From positions 1,221,501 through 1,285,500 of the forward strand of contig NC_033565.1 in NCBI RefSeq assembly GCF_001680005.1: a DNA stretch of 64,000 nucleotides, given 5' to 3'. The stretch is from Plasmodium coatneyi. Its lineage: Eukaryota > Apicomplexa > Aconoidasida > Haemosporida > Plasmodiidae. A program made the position numbers and the translations under genes. Shown here piece after piece: positions 1 to 11,071 of this stretch. The notes under the pieces were generated by a model. It saw only the letters and a list, made by a program, of their open reading frames with translations, was not told the DNA's origin and ran no database searches. Every line of letters starts with the position of its first letter. Position 1 is the stretch's first letter.

Positions 1-3000
1 TGTCAGCCTCAGAATTTTCTTTACTTAAATATTTCTTCCCATCAGAGAGGTCTTCATTCTTCTCATCCTCGCAGTTACGATGTTTTCGCTTCTTACTATT
101 TGGAGAGGTCGTCATGGTGATAGATGTGTTGCTCGAATGGGTAGCGCTACCAGAGGTACCCACACTGGTCTCACACAGATCACCAGCAGAGCCGGTAAGG
201 TCGAGATTCCCCTTTTCCTTGTAGAATAGCCTATCAAAATTGTTAAAATGATCCTTCCGGAAATCCTCCTTCCCTTTCTTGGCACATAGGATGAGCGAGT
301 ACATTTGCATGCAAATGAAAATTCTCTGCAAAGCAATGATTACATTTTTGTTGTTTTTTCGAAAAAACTCAAACATGTTAAAAGACTTCATATCGCTTGT
401 GTATCGGTAAGACAGATTTTTCAGTTCGTTTGGATCTTCGATAAAGTCGTTTTCTAAAAACTCGATATAGTCTCTCACTCGATAGGGTTCCCGTTTATTT
501 GCGTCGTCATCGGATGGGTCGTTGGCTTCTTCCGCGTGGCTTTCCTCGTTTTCCTTTCCTTCTTCGCTTTGCTTGCCTTCCTTGCTATCCTTGTTGAGGC
601 ACTCCTTGGGGTCAATGTGAAAGGCGTTAATGAATTCCTCGACGGCTCCATTCAATCGTGGGTTCCCATCGTCAGCCACGTGGGAAGTAGAACCCGCTCC
701 GCTGGCAGGGTCGATTATCACTACGTCGCTTCCGCTGTCCCCCAACAAGGGTACGTCCTCCTGGTGGGTGTATTCAAGAAGCCTGTCAATGCTCAAATTA
801 ACTTGGTCGATATTTCTGTTAATGCTCTGTATGCTCATTTTCACTTTGCTCATATTACAAAGGTAGTTTATGTTATATTTGTCCATACCCTGGCTGTACA
901 TACAATCGTTGGCGTAGCTAATTTTCCCGTTGATGTAGCTAATATAAACGTTCATATTAGCAGCTTGTTGTGTTTTGTTATTTTCCTCTTCCTTGGATGC
1001 TTGTAACGAGTGTATGTAGTTAATGGTTTCCACGTCGGTGGGTTCGTTATCACGTGGTTGTTGTACTTCCCCCTGTGGATCCTCATATGCATTGCTTCTC
1101 TCACGACTGCTTACATTATTAAGGTAATAAATTTTTTCATCTATAAGGGTGAGGAAATTCTGTACCTTCTCGTTGATCATCTCCAGGCTATTCAAAACTG
1201 TATGTTTCAAATCTGACTCACTCAATTGGTAACTTTTTTTCTCTCTATTAAATTGTTGTATCTTTTCAACGATTTCCTTCTTCGTGTCGTCCATCTCTAT
1301 TCCATACTTTTTCATCACATAATTTAATTTAAATTTTTTTTCCTTCCTTCGACTTTTTAGATATTTAGAAAAAATGCGGTTGTACAGACTTGCCTTATAC
1401 TTCAGGACCATGATTTTGAAGAGCTCTATGTTGTACAGGCAGTTCACTAGGATGGAAAGATTGTCATTGTCGTTGTAGGATTCTACCACGGGGACGATGT
1501 AATTCGTTAGGGAGAGTATGTACTTCCTGTTGTCTATAGAGAGGTCCTCCTTGCCGGTTGTGTCGTTCTTCTCTGCCTCCTGCGTGGTTATGTTCTTCAG
1601 TTCATTCAGGTTGTTCTTCGTGACCAGACCTTCATACACCTGCATGTTGCTATATACGGACTTGATCAGGCTTAGTGTGTTCTCATTTTCTTCTTTCAGT
1701 CTGTCCTCTTCAATTTCTCCCGATTCGTGTGCGTCATCACGGTTATCCACATTTACATTGTCACCACCATTGTTATCACCATCGTTTCCATTATCGTCAT
1801 TCACGTCGTCACTTATCTGTCTCTCCCCCTCATCTCTGCGAATAATCCTCTGTACACTCTCCCGAAAGGATCTTTTCCACTTCTCTGAATCTTCAGAACT
1901 GTTCAGGTATTTTTTCACAAACTGGGGGGTCCAGAAAAGATTGAAGTTGTAAATATCGATGGCATATCTGTTTAGGAGGTAGTTCTTGGCATACTCGAGC
2001 ATTTCCTTCCCCCTGCTGTTGGATGTTCGAGCCCAATGGACGACCTCCTTATCGTTACCCCCGCTACTGTCGTTCTCATCACTATCGATACTACCACCGC
2101 TAGAACTACTGCTGCTTCTGCTGCGGTGGCGTGCGCCCTTATTACGCACGTACTTGCACTTCTTGAAGTAACCCTTCTGAAACAGAAACTGAAATAGCAA
2201 ATCGTTATTCTCAAAACTTTCGTAAATTTTCTCCGGAATGTAACTCCAAATATACTTGGGGGTATGTTGAATGCACTTGGACCACAGCTCCTTGAAAGAC
2301 CTCTCCGCTTTTCCCTTTATTAAGAGTCCACCTGTCTCATCCAAGAATCCCATGGACTTACTTATTTTGGAATGGTTTATCATTTTCTGCCATCCCCTCG
2401 ATAGGGAGTTATTTGTAAAGGACCAATAAGCCCATGAAGAAATGGAGTTTTTCTTCGACTTAAAATTATGCACCGTTAGTTGGAAACGCACATTCGGGAA
2501 TACCCACTCGGCTGGATAGAAGTCCTGTTTTATCACTTCTAAATAAACGGACAAGTAATTATCATCGTTTGAGTTTCCCCTTGGGTGCACTAACAGTTTG
2601 AAGTAAAAATCGTCGGAGTTTCCCGTAGTGACGGATTTTATTTCGTTTACACTTTTTATGCTTCTCCAAAAGTTGGGGATATACAGCTCGATCAGCTCAT
2701 TGTTCTTCTTGTGTTTAATGGTCGTTCGTCTGTTGCCGCTGCTGTTGTGCGTTCCGTCGTTCGTATTCACTCCATCGGGCTGGTCGTGTTGGTCGTGTTG
2801 GTCACGTTGGTCACGTTGATCACGTTGATCACGCTGGTCCCGATTCCCACGATTGTCACGATTTCCCAGATTGGCAACGTCACTGTCACTGCTACTACTG
2901 CTGCTACGATCACTGTGGAAGAACTTCCTCCGGGCGAGCACTTGGGGGTCGTCGTTTCCCCCCTCAGACACATTCGTCAGGCACTTGTTCCCACTGTGGA

Positions 3001-6000
3001 AGTCTGAGATGCTCTTCTTCAGCATGAACAACTTGTAATAGTCGATAGTTTCTATGTTAATGAAATCATGAGTTCTTAGCTCATAAAATAAATTTGTATA
3101 TTTCTTGTTCAGTGGGACAATCAGAGGTGGAATTACTTTCTGTGTGACTATACTGGGCAGGTGGTAATAACACTTAAATTTATTTTCCCTCACACACAGG
3201 TTTAGTTTCTTCTGACTGTGGTGGCTACGATTGGCCTTCTTAATGTCACTAATAAAGTTGTCTAAAACATCTTCATTCGTCACATCTGAGTTTTCATCAC
3301 TTTTGGAGTCGAGGTTCTGCGGCATTTTGTTTTTCTTCTTTCTCCTGCTGCGCATGCTCATCAGTTTTTCTCTTCTCTTGGGGCACTCCTCCCTGTGGTC
3401 CCTTCCTTCGTCATGTTTGTGCTTCTTTTTTCGGAGGTTCCCACAGCAACCTATATCGTTCCGTGTTTTCTTTGATTTCTTGCCCTTTTTTCTTTTTTCT
3501 TCCTCGCTGTCTTCGTCATCCTCCTCTTCGGCTTCCTCATCCTCTTCATCATCTTCCTCGTCATCGTTGTAGTCATCATTGTAGTCATCGTCTCCCTCAC
3601 TGTGGAAATCACTTTCATCATCCGTGCGATCATCTCCACCATTTCCCCCCGCTGGTACGTACCCCCTCCTACCAGTATGGCCCTTCTTCCCTTCCCGCCT
3701 ATTAGCATTTCTTTTATTTCTGTTAAATCGTTTTCCTTCTCCCTGATTGCTCTCATTGTCACTCTTTCCATTCCCATTTGGTGCTCCGTTGGCGGTCTGT
3801 CTGGGTTGGGGAGCCATTCCAGCGATGGGGCTGTTGTAGAGGGTCCTTCTCACATGGCTGATGTGAATTTGTTCATCCTCTTGTGGTGATAATTCTGGGG
3901 CGTCGAAATTCCTTCTGTTTCTGCAGTTGCCCCTTAGGCCGTCTTTTACTCCGTTTTCGTTCATTCCTTCACCCATGATGCTTCGCATGGGAAGGGACAA
4001 TGTGTCTGATATTCCTCTCCTTATGCCGCTAGGGCTGCCCTTCCCCGTTCGCACCACACTTCGAACTGCACCAATTGCAATGCACCTTCCCTTAAACACA
4101 ATCTTGGTTTCACGTCCGGTCATCTCCCCACGTACCCAATAGTAATGGCAAGCATGAACTCTTCGCAGAGGCTCACGGAGGTGCCCCAATTTGAACAGAC
4201 GCTTCACCACCTTGTCCCGTTTGCCAATCAAATGGGGCTTCTTCCTTCCCTTCCTGGACTTTTTCTCCGTTTTGGTTTTCTTCACGAAGCAGCAAAATTT
4301 TTGCACTTCCGTTTTGGGTCCACTATCCGCAGAAATGACCTTGTCATCATTTGGTGTCCTTTGGCTTATCGCTTCGCCGTTTTTATGCAGACTGATAAAT
4401 TTCTCAAAATTGTTTTTGAAGATTTTTCTGAGCACATCTTCCTCTGGCAGGTCAATCTGGGCGTCACAACTGTTGTCACTTTGGTCGTCACGTTTGTCAC
4501 AACTGCCCTCGTTTTTGTCGTTCCCCCCGGGGACCTTAAAAACGCTACGGAAAACCGTGCACATGTTTTTCTCCGACTTCCACAAATTGCACTTCCTAAC
4601 TTCGCGAAATATTTGCACAATATTCTCATCAGTCAACTCAAACCTTTTTTCCACTTGATCCACTTCGTTGAAAAAGTTAGAAATGCAGGAATTAATTTTT
4701 TTTAATTCACTATTCCCAACATTTGGAGGTTCCCACAGATTCTTCTTCTTCTTTTCTGTCCTCCCGTCCATCTGTCTGATCATGCATTCGACGCAAAGGA
4801 AGACACAACCTGATAACTGCATCTCCACTTTGCACTTTGCACAAACATTAGTTAGATTCTTCTGCAAATAAAAACCAAAGGCCTTTTTCTGCGTGTTAAT
4901 AAAATTTTCAATTATTTTGTCTTCCATTCCGACTGCCTTGGGGTTCTTTTTTTTGGAGCAGTGCAATATTAGCTTTAGTAGGTTCCCGTCACTTAACACG
5001 TTTCGCTGATTCTTTTCACTATTCTGTTCTTTTTCCTGTGCATTTTCTGCTTCATTTGAATCTGCTTCATTTTCCTCTTTCGGTGCATCCTTTGGAGAAC
5101 ACTTCTTCATCGCCTCCTGTTCTGCTGCGCGAACGGAGTGAACTGGATGAAGAGGCTCACTGTTGCTGTATTCACCGTGGGTAGTTTCCATTCCTGATTG
5201 GCTACCATTTTTTAAAATAACAGAATTTGTATCATAATTGGGAAGATTCTTCTGACATGTAGAAGTATGTTCTGTTTGTTCCTTCGAGGTGGTACTGCCT
5301 GTTGACGCTTCATCTAACGGATCGTTGTTCTCCTTCTTTTTGTTTCTCCTTCCTGGTGGGTTCCGTGTGGTAAATACTCCTTCCTTATGCATCGTCTCCA
5401 TTTTGGCACCTTTGCAGAAATGTTCTTTTACCCTTTCATTACTACTGTTCTGATTGTCACTGTAAGATGCGTTGTTGTGTTCACGTGGGTTGGAATAAAG
5501 TGGAGAGGAGGACGAGCTGGTAACACTTTCGTCTCCCTTACCACTTTGCTCACTGTGTTGATGAGTCTCCCGTTCAGTGTCTTTACCTTTGCTCATACGT
5601 TTGGAACGAGCTGCACCTGAAGTACCCTTCACACTAGCATTACGATCTATGGCCGCTCCGGTAGCCGTGGTGGGGATGGCCTTTTCACTAGGGGACCTAT
5701 TTGCGGTCGAATTGGTCCCCGCTTGGTCAACCAATTCGCCTTCGTTGCAACTGAAGTTGTTATGAACAAAGAGAGCTCCGTCCTCCTTGTCACCATCACA
5801 TAAGAATTCTGCACTGACATTTATGGACTCATCGAAGGTGTAATTACTGTCCAGTCCATCCTCCCGGTTCGCACTCAGCGAAGAAATCACCTCTCCGTAA
5901 TACCCGCAGTCAGCACTACTGCAGCTATCATCGTCCATATTTTTGTAGTCATTACAATTCTCATTGTCTGAGCTGTGGCAGGTGTTGTATGCGTTGGCAC

Positions 6001-6985
6001 TTAATACGTTCATGTGATCATTCTGGTCATTGCTTCTTTTTACGTTAGTGCTACCCGTGAGGAGGGGTGATTTAATGTTTGTTTTACTACGGTTCGTTAC
6101 ACTGGCGGGGGGGGTTTCAGCAGAGTCATCACCGGGGGAGTGTACCTCTTCGTTGATTACTCTGTCTGGGTTGGTGTTTCTCACCGTTCGGTTCTGATCA
6201 TTCCCCTGGTGACCTTTCCCCTGCCGCCTGTGCCTCTTCTTGCGTAGGTCTTCATGCAGGTCGTCATGAAAATCGTCACGCAGATCCTCGTGGAAATCTC
6301 CGCAAAGGTCATCGTAAATATCGTTGTGATCACCGTTATGCTCGACGCACTGCCCATCGCAGCGCTCATCACAGTCATCACTCTTCGAGGATGAGCCATA
6401 GAAGACATACCCTCCTCCAGGCAGTGACTGTCTATCCACAAAATTCCAGCTGTCCTGGATAGTACCTGCCTGTAGGAGCTCGCTGCCTTCACTTAAGCTG
6501 TAATGTGAGAATGTGCCTCTCTTCTTGTTCATGCGATTTGTAATAATATGCTCATCATCGTATTTTACTTGGCTATCTGCACTGTTCGCCTTTTTTTCAC
6601 TGTGTGCTTTTATGAAGCCGTTAGACTTCTTTACGTCCCCCATATTGGTGTTGCCAGAGGCTTGTATGAGTGATGCTTCCTTTCCCTTGTAATAAGCATC
6701 TCGCTTCCAAGGGGTAAAAAGGGAGCTGTCCTTACTGCTGTATTTTCCTGTCTCGTAAGAATTATGCATACTCCTGGACTTAATATTTTGATACTCATTC
6801 GTTTCGTCGTGAACACCTGCATACTGCATGTCTAAGTAGTCCTCCTCACTTGGGGAAGAGTAACTAACATAACAGGAAGTGTTCTTGTCATCGTCTGAGT
6901 AATTCTTCTCGGTGACGTTTTCTTTGCATAGGCCATCCGGCTGCTTGATATGAAATGTGTCTTCCTCCAGGATGTTGCACTCCAT
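1..6985 (-). CDS. Giant MATH (TRAF-like) domain protein, 3' end outside window
   Basis: One open frame runs from the ATG at 6985 to the left edge, giving at least 2,328 residues with no stop; the C-terminus is missing. Around residues 1430-1560 (nt about 2690-2310) lies a MATH/TRAF-like fold: a conserved F-x-L-x-V-x-N strand, a W-A-Y-W-S-F core, then GFLDETGGLLIKGKAE, which fits the typical G-F-L-x-D-x-x-L-x-I ending. Near residues 715-736 is a compact Cys cluster (CAKC, then three more Cys) that could bind zinc. The rest is hydrophilic low-complexity sequence: a DLHEDLR-type acidic repeat (nt about 6230-6300), an Asp/Glu run (about 3480-3600) and a DQR/DQH repeat (2779-2842). MATH domains normally bind peptides in ubiquitin-ligase or deubiquitinase adaptors; I see no RING, BTB or USP domain in the visible part, so the role is unknown. 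Some short intron could be hidden, but the frame is the same at both ends. Confidence 0.85.
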   Translation of the reverse strand, partial: MECNILEEDTFHIKQPDGLCKENVTEKNYSDDDKNTSCYVSYSSPSEEDYLDMQYAGVHDETNEYQNIKSRSMHNSYETGKYSSKDSSLFTPWKRDAYYKGKEASLIQASGNTNMGDVKKSNGFIKAHSEKKANSADSQVKYDDEHIITNRMNKKRGTFSHYSLSEGSELLQAGTIQDSWNFVDRQSLPGGGYVFYGSSSKSDDCDERCDGQCVEHNGDHNDIYDDLCGDFHEDLRDDFHDDLHEDLRKKRHRRQGKGHQGNDQNRTVRNTNPDRVINEEVHSPGDDSAETPPASVTNRSKTNIKSPLLTGSTNVKRSNDQNDHMNVLSANAYNTCHSSDNENCNDYKNMDDDSCSSADCGYYGEVISSLSANREDGLDSNYTFDESINVSAEFLCDGDKEDGALFVHNNFSCNEGELVDQAGTNSTANRSPSEKAIPTTATGAAIDRNASVKGTSGAARSKRMSKGKDTERETHQHSEQSGKGDESVTSSSSSPLYSNPREHNNASYSDNQNSSNERVKEHFCKGAKMETMHKEGVFTTRNPPGRRNKKKENNDPLDEASTGSTTSKEQTEHTSTCQKNLPNYDTNSVILKNGSQSGMETTHGEYSNSEPLHPVHSVRAAEQEAMKKCSPKDAPKEENEADSNEAENAQEKEQNSEKNQRNVLSDGNLLKLILHCSKKKNPKAVGMEDKIIENFINTQKKAFGFYLQKNLTNVCAKCKVEMQLSGCVFLCVECMIRQMDGRTEKKKKNLWEPPNVGNSELKKINSCISNFFNEVDQVEKRFELTDENIVQIFREVRKCNLWKSEKNMCTVFRSVFKVPGGNDKNEGSCDKRDDQSDNSCDAQIDLPEEDVLRKIFKNNFEKFISLHKNGEAISQRTPNDDKVISADSGPKTEVQKFCCFVKKTKTEKKSRKGRKKPHLIGKRDKVVKRLFKLGHLREPLRRVHACHYYWVRGEMTGRETKIVFKGRCIAIGAVRSVVRTGKGSPSGIRRGISDTLSLPMRSIMGEGMNENGVKDGLRGNCRNRRNFDAPELSPQEDEQIHISHVRRTLYNSPIAGMAPQPRQTANGAPNGNGKSDNESNQGEGKRFNRNKRNANRREGKKGHTGRRGYVPAGGNGGDDRTDDESDFHSEGDDDYNDDYNDDEEDDEEDEEAEEEDDEDSEEEKRKKGKKSKKTRNDIGCCGNLRKKKHKHDEGRDHREECPKRREKLMSMRSRRKKKNKMPQNLDSKSDENSDVTNEDVLDNFISDIKKANRSHHSQKKLNLCVRENKFKCYYHLPSIVTQKVIPPLIVPLNKKYTNLFYELRTHDFINIETIDYYKLFMLKKSISDFHSGNKCLTNVSEGGNDDPQVLARRKFFHSDRSSSSSSDSDVANLGNRDNRGNRDQRDQRDQRDQRDQHDQHDQPDGVNTNDGTHNSSGNRRTTIKHKKNNELIELYIPNFWRSIKSVNEIKSVTTGNSDDFYFKLLVHPRGNSNDDNYLSVYLEVIKQDFYPAEWVFPNVRFQLTVHNFKSKKNSISSWAYWSFTNNSLSRGWQKMINHSKISKSMGFLDETGGLLIKGKAERSFKELWSKCIQHTPKYIWSYIPEKIYESFENNDLLFQFLFQKGYFKKCKYVRNKGARHRSRSSSSSSGGSIDSDENDSSGGNDKEVVHWARTSNSRGKEMLEYAKNYLLNRYAIDIYNFNLFWTPQFVKKYLNSSEDSEKWKRSFRESVQRIIRRDEGERQISDDVNDDNGNDGDNNGGDNVNVDNRDDAHESGEIEEDRLKEENENTLSLIKSVYSNMQVYEGLVTKNNLNELKNITTQEAEKNDTTGKEDLSIDNRKYILSLTNYIVPVVESYNDNDNLSILVNCLYNIELFKIMVLKYKASLYNRIFSKYLKSRRKEKKFKLNYVMKKYGIEMDDTKKEIVEKIQQFNREKKSYQLSESDLKHTVLNSLEMINEKVQNFLTLIDEKIYYLNNVSSRERSNAYEDPQGEVQQPRDNEPTDVETINYIHSLQASKEEENNKTQQAANMNVYISYINGKISYANDCMYSQGMDKYNINYLCNMSKVKMSIQSINRNIDQVNLSIDRLLEYTHQEDVPLLGDSGSDVVIIDPASGAGSTSHVADDGNPRLNGAVEEFINAFHIDPKECLNKDSKEGKQSEEGKENEESHAEEANDPSDDDANKREPYRVRDYIEFLENDFIEDPNELKNLSYRYTSDMKSFNMFEFFRKNNKNVIIALQRIFICMQMYSLILCAKKGKEDFRKDHFNNFDRLFYKEKGNLDLTGSAGDLCETSVGTSGSATHSSNTSITMTTSPNSKKRKHRNCEDEKNEDLSDGKKYLSKENSEAD
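2779..2842 (-). repeat. 9-bp coding tandem repeat (Asp-Gln-Arg/His)
   Basis: About seven imperfect copies of a 9-bp unit encode alternating DQR and DQH tripeptides just upstream of the MATH domain of the giant protein. Copy number in such repeats usually varies between isolates. Confidence 0.8.
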
Positions 6986-9900
6986 TTTGTTTTCCAATTT
7001 TTTTTTTTTTTTTTTTTTCTTGGGGGGGATACATGTAAAAACGGTACAGGGGTATGTAAGGTGCACGAGAATACAGGAACGTACAAGATGGACACAAGTA
7101 GGCACGCAAAAGGGGCCTAAAGTGTCCACATACATGTGCCCAAAATGACTGCGCAAATATGTGTATACATATATGCGCGCAAATGGGCACGTACGCTTGG
7201 TATGTATGTTTTCATTTATATATAATCACCCGTGCGTACTTTTTTTTCTTTTTCTTCTGTTCATCTAAAACATCACACGTTATTTGAAAAATGCAAATAA
7301 ACATGCGCATATACCGTACGTATACATTTATGTCAAAAAAAAAAAAAAAAAATGGTACTTTTTTCGAGTGCAAAAAGGCAGATATACACGTGAACACATG
7401 CATACGTGTGTTCAACTGGCCACTTGCACGATTTTAACAAAAGGGAAGGGGTAAAAATAGAACTACGATGACCTGCGTCGTTTTTCAGGTTTTACCCCAC
7501 AAGTGGCCATTAATAATTGGTAATTTAAATTGGGACAAAAATAGCTACCAAAATAGCTGTCAAAAGAGCTGTCAAAAGAACTGCCAAAAGAACTGCCAAA
7601 ACAGCTACTAAAATTTTCCACAAAATTGTCATTTAGTTTGCCGCCAATTTTTGCAGAAAATTTCGGCAGATAATATAACAGAAGAACAAAATGTAGCACT
7701 TATCAGGATCCTGCACTAAGGAGGCGAAGGACGGGGGGGGAGGTGAATTATACGTTATATACAGAATATATATTTTTATATATGCCGCTTCAACGAACAA
7801 AAGTGACGAAGGCATGCATGCAGTGGTGGCTGTGCACGCAAGTATAGACTGCGGACGGAAACTGGCGCGCATGCACGTGGGAAAATCGCCCTGGCAGGGT
7901 TGTACACAAAATGGGTACGCAGGTGCGCATATAATACATACTTATATGAACGGGCGTACATATAAGTATACATACGTATGCACCGTGCGTGTTTGTGAAC
8001 AGGCCCCGTAAAACGGACACTCAAGTTGGCATAAGTCAAGTCACGCAGGTGGCACGGAAAATTCGGAAAAAATACACACTTACGTAAAAATGTACAATTT
8101 GTGCATTCATGAAGTTCATAAATAACTTTTTTTTTTTTTTTTTTTTTTTTCTTGCATTTACTTTCCGTTCCCGTGCAAGTTTCTAAGACCATGCCAGTTT
8201 GTTCTTCTGTTTGTTCTTCCGTTCGTCGTTAAATTTTTTTTTTTTTTTGTACCCTCAGATTAGCAAAAGTATAATTAACAAAAGGAAGACTAAACGGGGG
8301 GGTAAACACAAATTTGGCTAAAAAAAAAAACTCGTACTATAAAATATGCAATTTTTTTTTTTTTTTCGAGCAGATTAAACGTAGTAAAGTCGCTTCCCTT
8401 GTTCTGCCTTCGCAATCGTACATGTGTGAGTGGGACAAAGTACGTCTGCCTGAACAACACGCACACATACCACATGCATAACCAAAGCGGGCGAGTGTCA
8501 CATGCACGAAATGCGGGCAAATGTAGGACAGGTGAACTTATGCCAACGCCGCTCTTCACATAAGGTTCGAAAAATCAGGAGTCTAAAAATGGCATGCAGA
8601 GCTGCCAATTCGGACGGTACTCACAAAACACGTTAACAAAAAGTCGTGCACGCGCCGTAGATATACGGGTATGCCACATGTGTATATGTAACAAGCATAT
8701 AGTGGGTAGTCACTCGCAGAGATTATACACGTAGACGCATCACCGCAGAAATGCGTATATGTATATACGTTCCAGCGGTTGCTACGCCAACACGTTCATC
8801 CCAGGCTAGTAACGAAAATATAACAGTTTTCACGTAGAAAGGACATGCATACGAAAGTAGCAAAGCACCTTTCAAAATTACCACCGCGGATGCATATATG
8901 CAACATATACGAACACGCAGGGTACAGAGAAAGAAAGGCGTTTACGCAACACGTACGTGTAGGCCCCTTACGAGCTGTGCGTACTTGTTGTTCCGTTGCA
9001 AGTTAACAAAACGAGAATTGGTGAACTCGGCTAAACAGTTGGAAACAAAAATGAAATTTCAGAGATGGTAAATTGTAGGGATAGAGAAAATACCAACACG
9101 ATTGCTCGTAAAGGTTTTCTCATATCCGTTTGGTAACGCATTTCGCTATATACCTTTTGTTCATGTTCTCTCTTTTTTTTTTTTTTTGGTTTTATTTTCC
9201 TTTTTAATTACTAAAATTTAAAGTCACGACGGAGGTGGAATGAATATAGGCACTTTTCTCTTTAACAATTTTTCCTTTTTTTTTTTTTTATTTTCTATAT
9301 GCTCCTGTACGGCGCAACACTATGTAGGCCCCACCCCGCGGGGACGATTTTTCCTTGCCGCATTCCGATCGATTCGCCTCCAAGTTAAGGCGCCGTAAAA
9401 GTTGGGGCACAAACTTACTGCTATATAACGTGCCGCCGCACCGCATTATGCGCCCCTGGCCATTCATTGAAGGCTACTTCGGGGAAGCGCTTCAAATGAA
9501 GAACGCACCTTAATTTTTCTGCCGAAAATTTATGTTTTCTCTGCTAACCCTGTAACCGGGTTCTGCAATCGTGGGGAATACAATTCATGTATTATGCGTC
9601 CATGCACAGAAGTGAAAATAAAAGAGCTACACCATCATACGTCAATATGCGTGATGGTGTACATGGTGAATTAACCCCACCCAACTAAGTACATTATTGC
9701 GAAAGGTTATAATAGGCGTATAGCTGCCATTTTAATTTGTTTACCCCCGTTCTGCGCATCTGGTTTAGCATATCCAGTTTGCTCACCCAGTGGAGCCCCA
9801 CTTTTAAACCTGACCAATCGTTTAGTTCAACCCAGGGGAGTGCAAAAAGGGGGGGAGGAACGAATTGAGGAAAGAACTACCCGCATGATGCCACAACACA

Positions 9901-11071
9901 CATGCGTGTAGTGCTGCATATTAGCCAACACTGATTCGTCTGTAGGACCAGAACATTATCCTGGTTACAACTAAACGTGGGTACCCTACAGTTTTATGCG
10001 TGATGGTGATAACATCCTTTGGTTCTCCACATTTTGTTATTATTTAGGTTTTTTTTTTTTTTTTTTTTCCCCCTTCCCTAATAGTTTTTCCCCTACCTGG
10101 TGGGAAAGCAGGTGTTGTGAAAACGTGTTCTGCATTGAGTAGAAAAAAGGAGAAGTGTGGCTTCGCTTGGTTTTTTTTTTTCTTTTCCTCCATGAGTTAA
10201 TTCAAAGGAACACATAAAAGAAAAGGTTTTCCCCCAGCGCAGCTAAAGAAGTATCACACTGCGAAATTTTGCGTAATGAATGAGGACGCCTACGCCCTAA
10301 TGTGGTACTGCATCATTGAAATGGGAGGTTATTAGGCATGCCCCTACCCCATGCATACGCTTTGTGTAATCCATGTGGATCGTTTCTCAGTTTTGATCTC
10401 CCCCAAATGTGTGGTCTCCCCATTTTTCTGCGAAGGTTCCGTTTGTAGAGAATAGCCACTTAACACTTTATGCAAAGCGCATCGCAACTGAACAGGTGTG
10501 TGTATGCGGGGAATATCTCTGGACCACTGTAATGTCAACACATACACACCCGGGGCATAAACAATCCCGTTATATATGCACATGAGACTACGTTAGCGAA
10601 AATGTGCATTATTCACAACCTTGTGATATCTCCAAGGGTAGTGCTTTCACCCCTTTACTGGGTTATTTCGCCAGGTCGACATTTTCCCTTAAAGGGGCAA
10701 TCTGGGGGGGGCACACTTTGGCGAAAAGAATAAATATATTTTTTCCTTTTTTATGGCTAGTGCACTATATCCCCGTTTGGCATGTCGCCAATTTGTAACA
10801 TTTTTCATTAAAAAATAGAGAAAAGAAAAAAAAGAAAAAAGCGTAAACGGCACACTAGTGTGGGCAGTAATGTGTTCTCATATACAGGTAAACATGGAGA
10901 GGTATACAAACGAGGGATGTTTAAAGCAGGCACGTCTGTTGAGCGCCCGTTCTACTAAATTGTATGAACGGAAAATGCACGCAGGGTGGTAACACATCTG
11001 CACAATCGTGTTGGCACATTCAGATGGAACAATCAGATGGAACAGTAGGAACACTTCCAGCCCCCGTGACG
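6986..11071. other. 4.1 kb intergenic region upstream of the MATH gene
   Basis: This gap lies between the start of the MATH gene and the 3' end of the next minus-strand gene, so it should hold the MATH gene promoter and 5' UTR. It contains poly(A)/poly(T) runs (for example about 6999-7020, 7335-7352, 8128-8150), many alternating TATATG/CACATAC motifs, a degenerate 12-bp tandem repeat near 7537-7612 and a GC-richer patch around 9320-9560. Open frames present here are interrupted by homopolymers and look like chance. I see no tRNA or snRNA. Confidence 0.7.
7537..7612. repeat. Degenerate 12-bp intergenic tandem repeat
   Basis: About six imperfect direct copies of a unit like AAAATAGCTGTC (variants with GAGCTGTC, GAACTGCC, CAGCTACT) lie head to tail about 550-630 bp upstream of the MATH gene start codon. 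It is noncoding as far as I can tell. Confidence 0.75.

Noticed and set aside
7776..8192. 138-codon minus-strand frame in the 4 kb spacer
   Set aside because: Runs through a poly(A) of over 20 bases and repetitive CATAC/GTATG DNA; composition is not protein-like.
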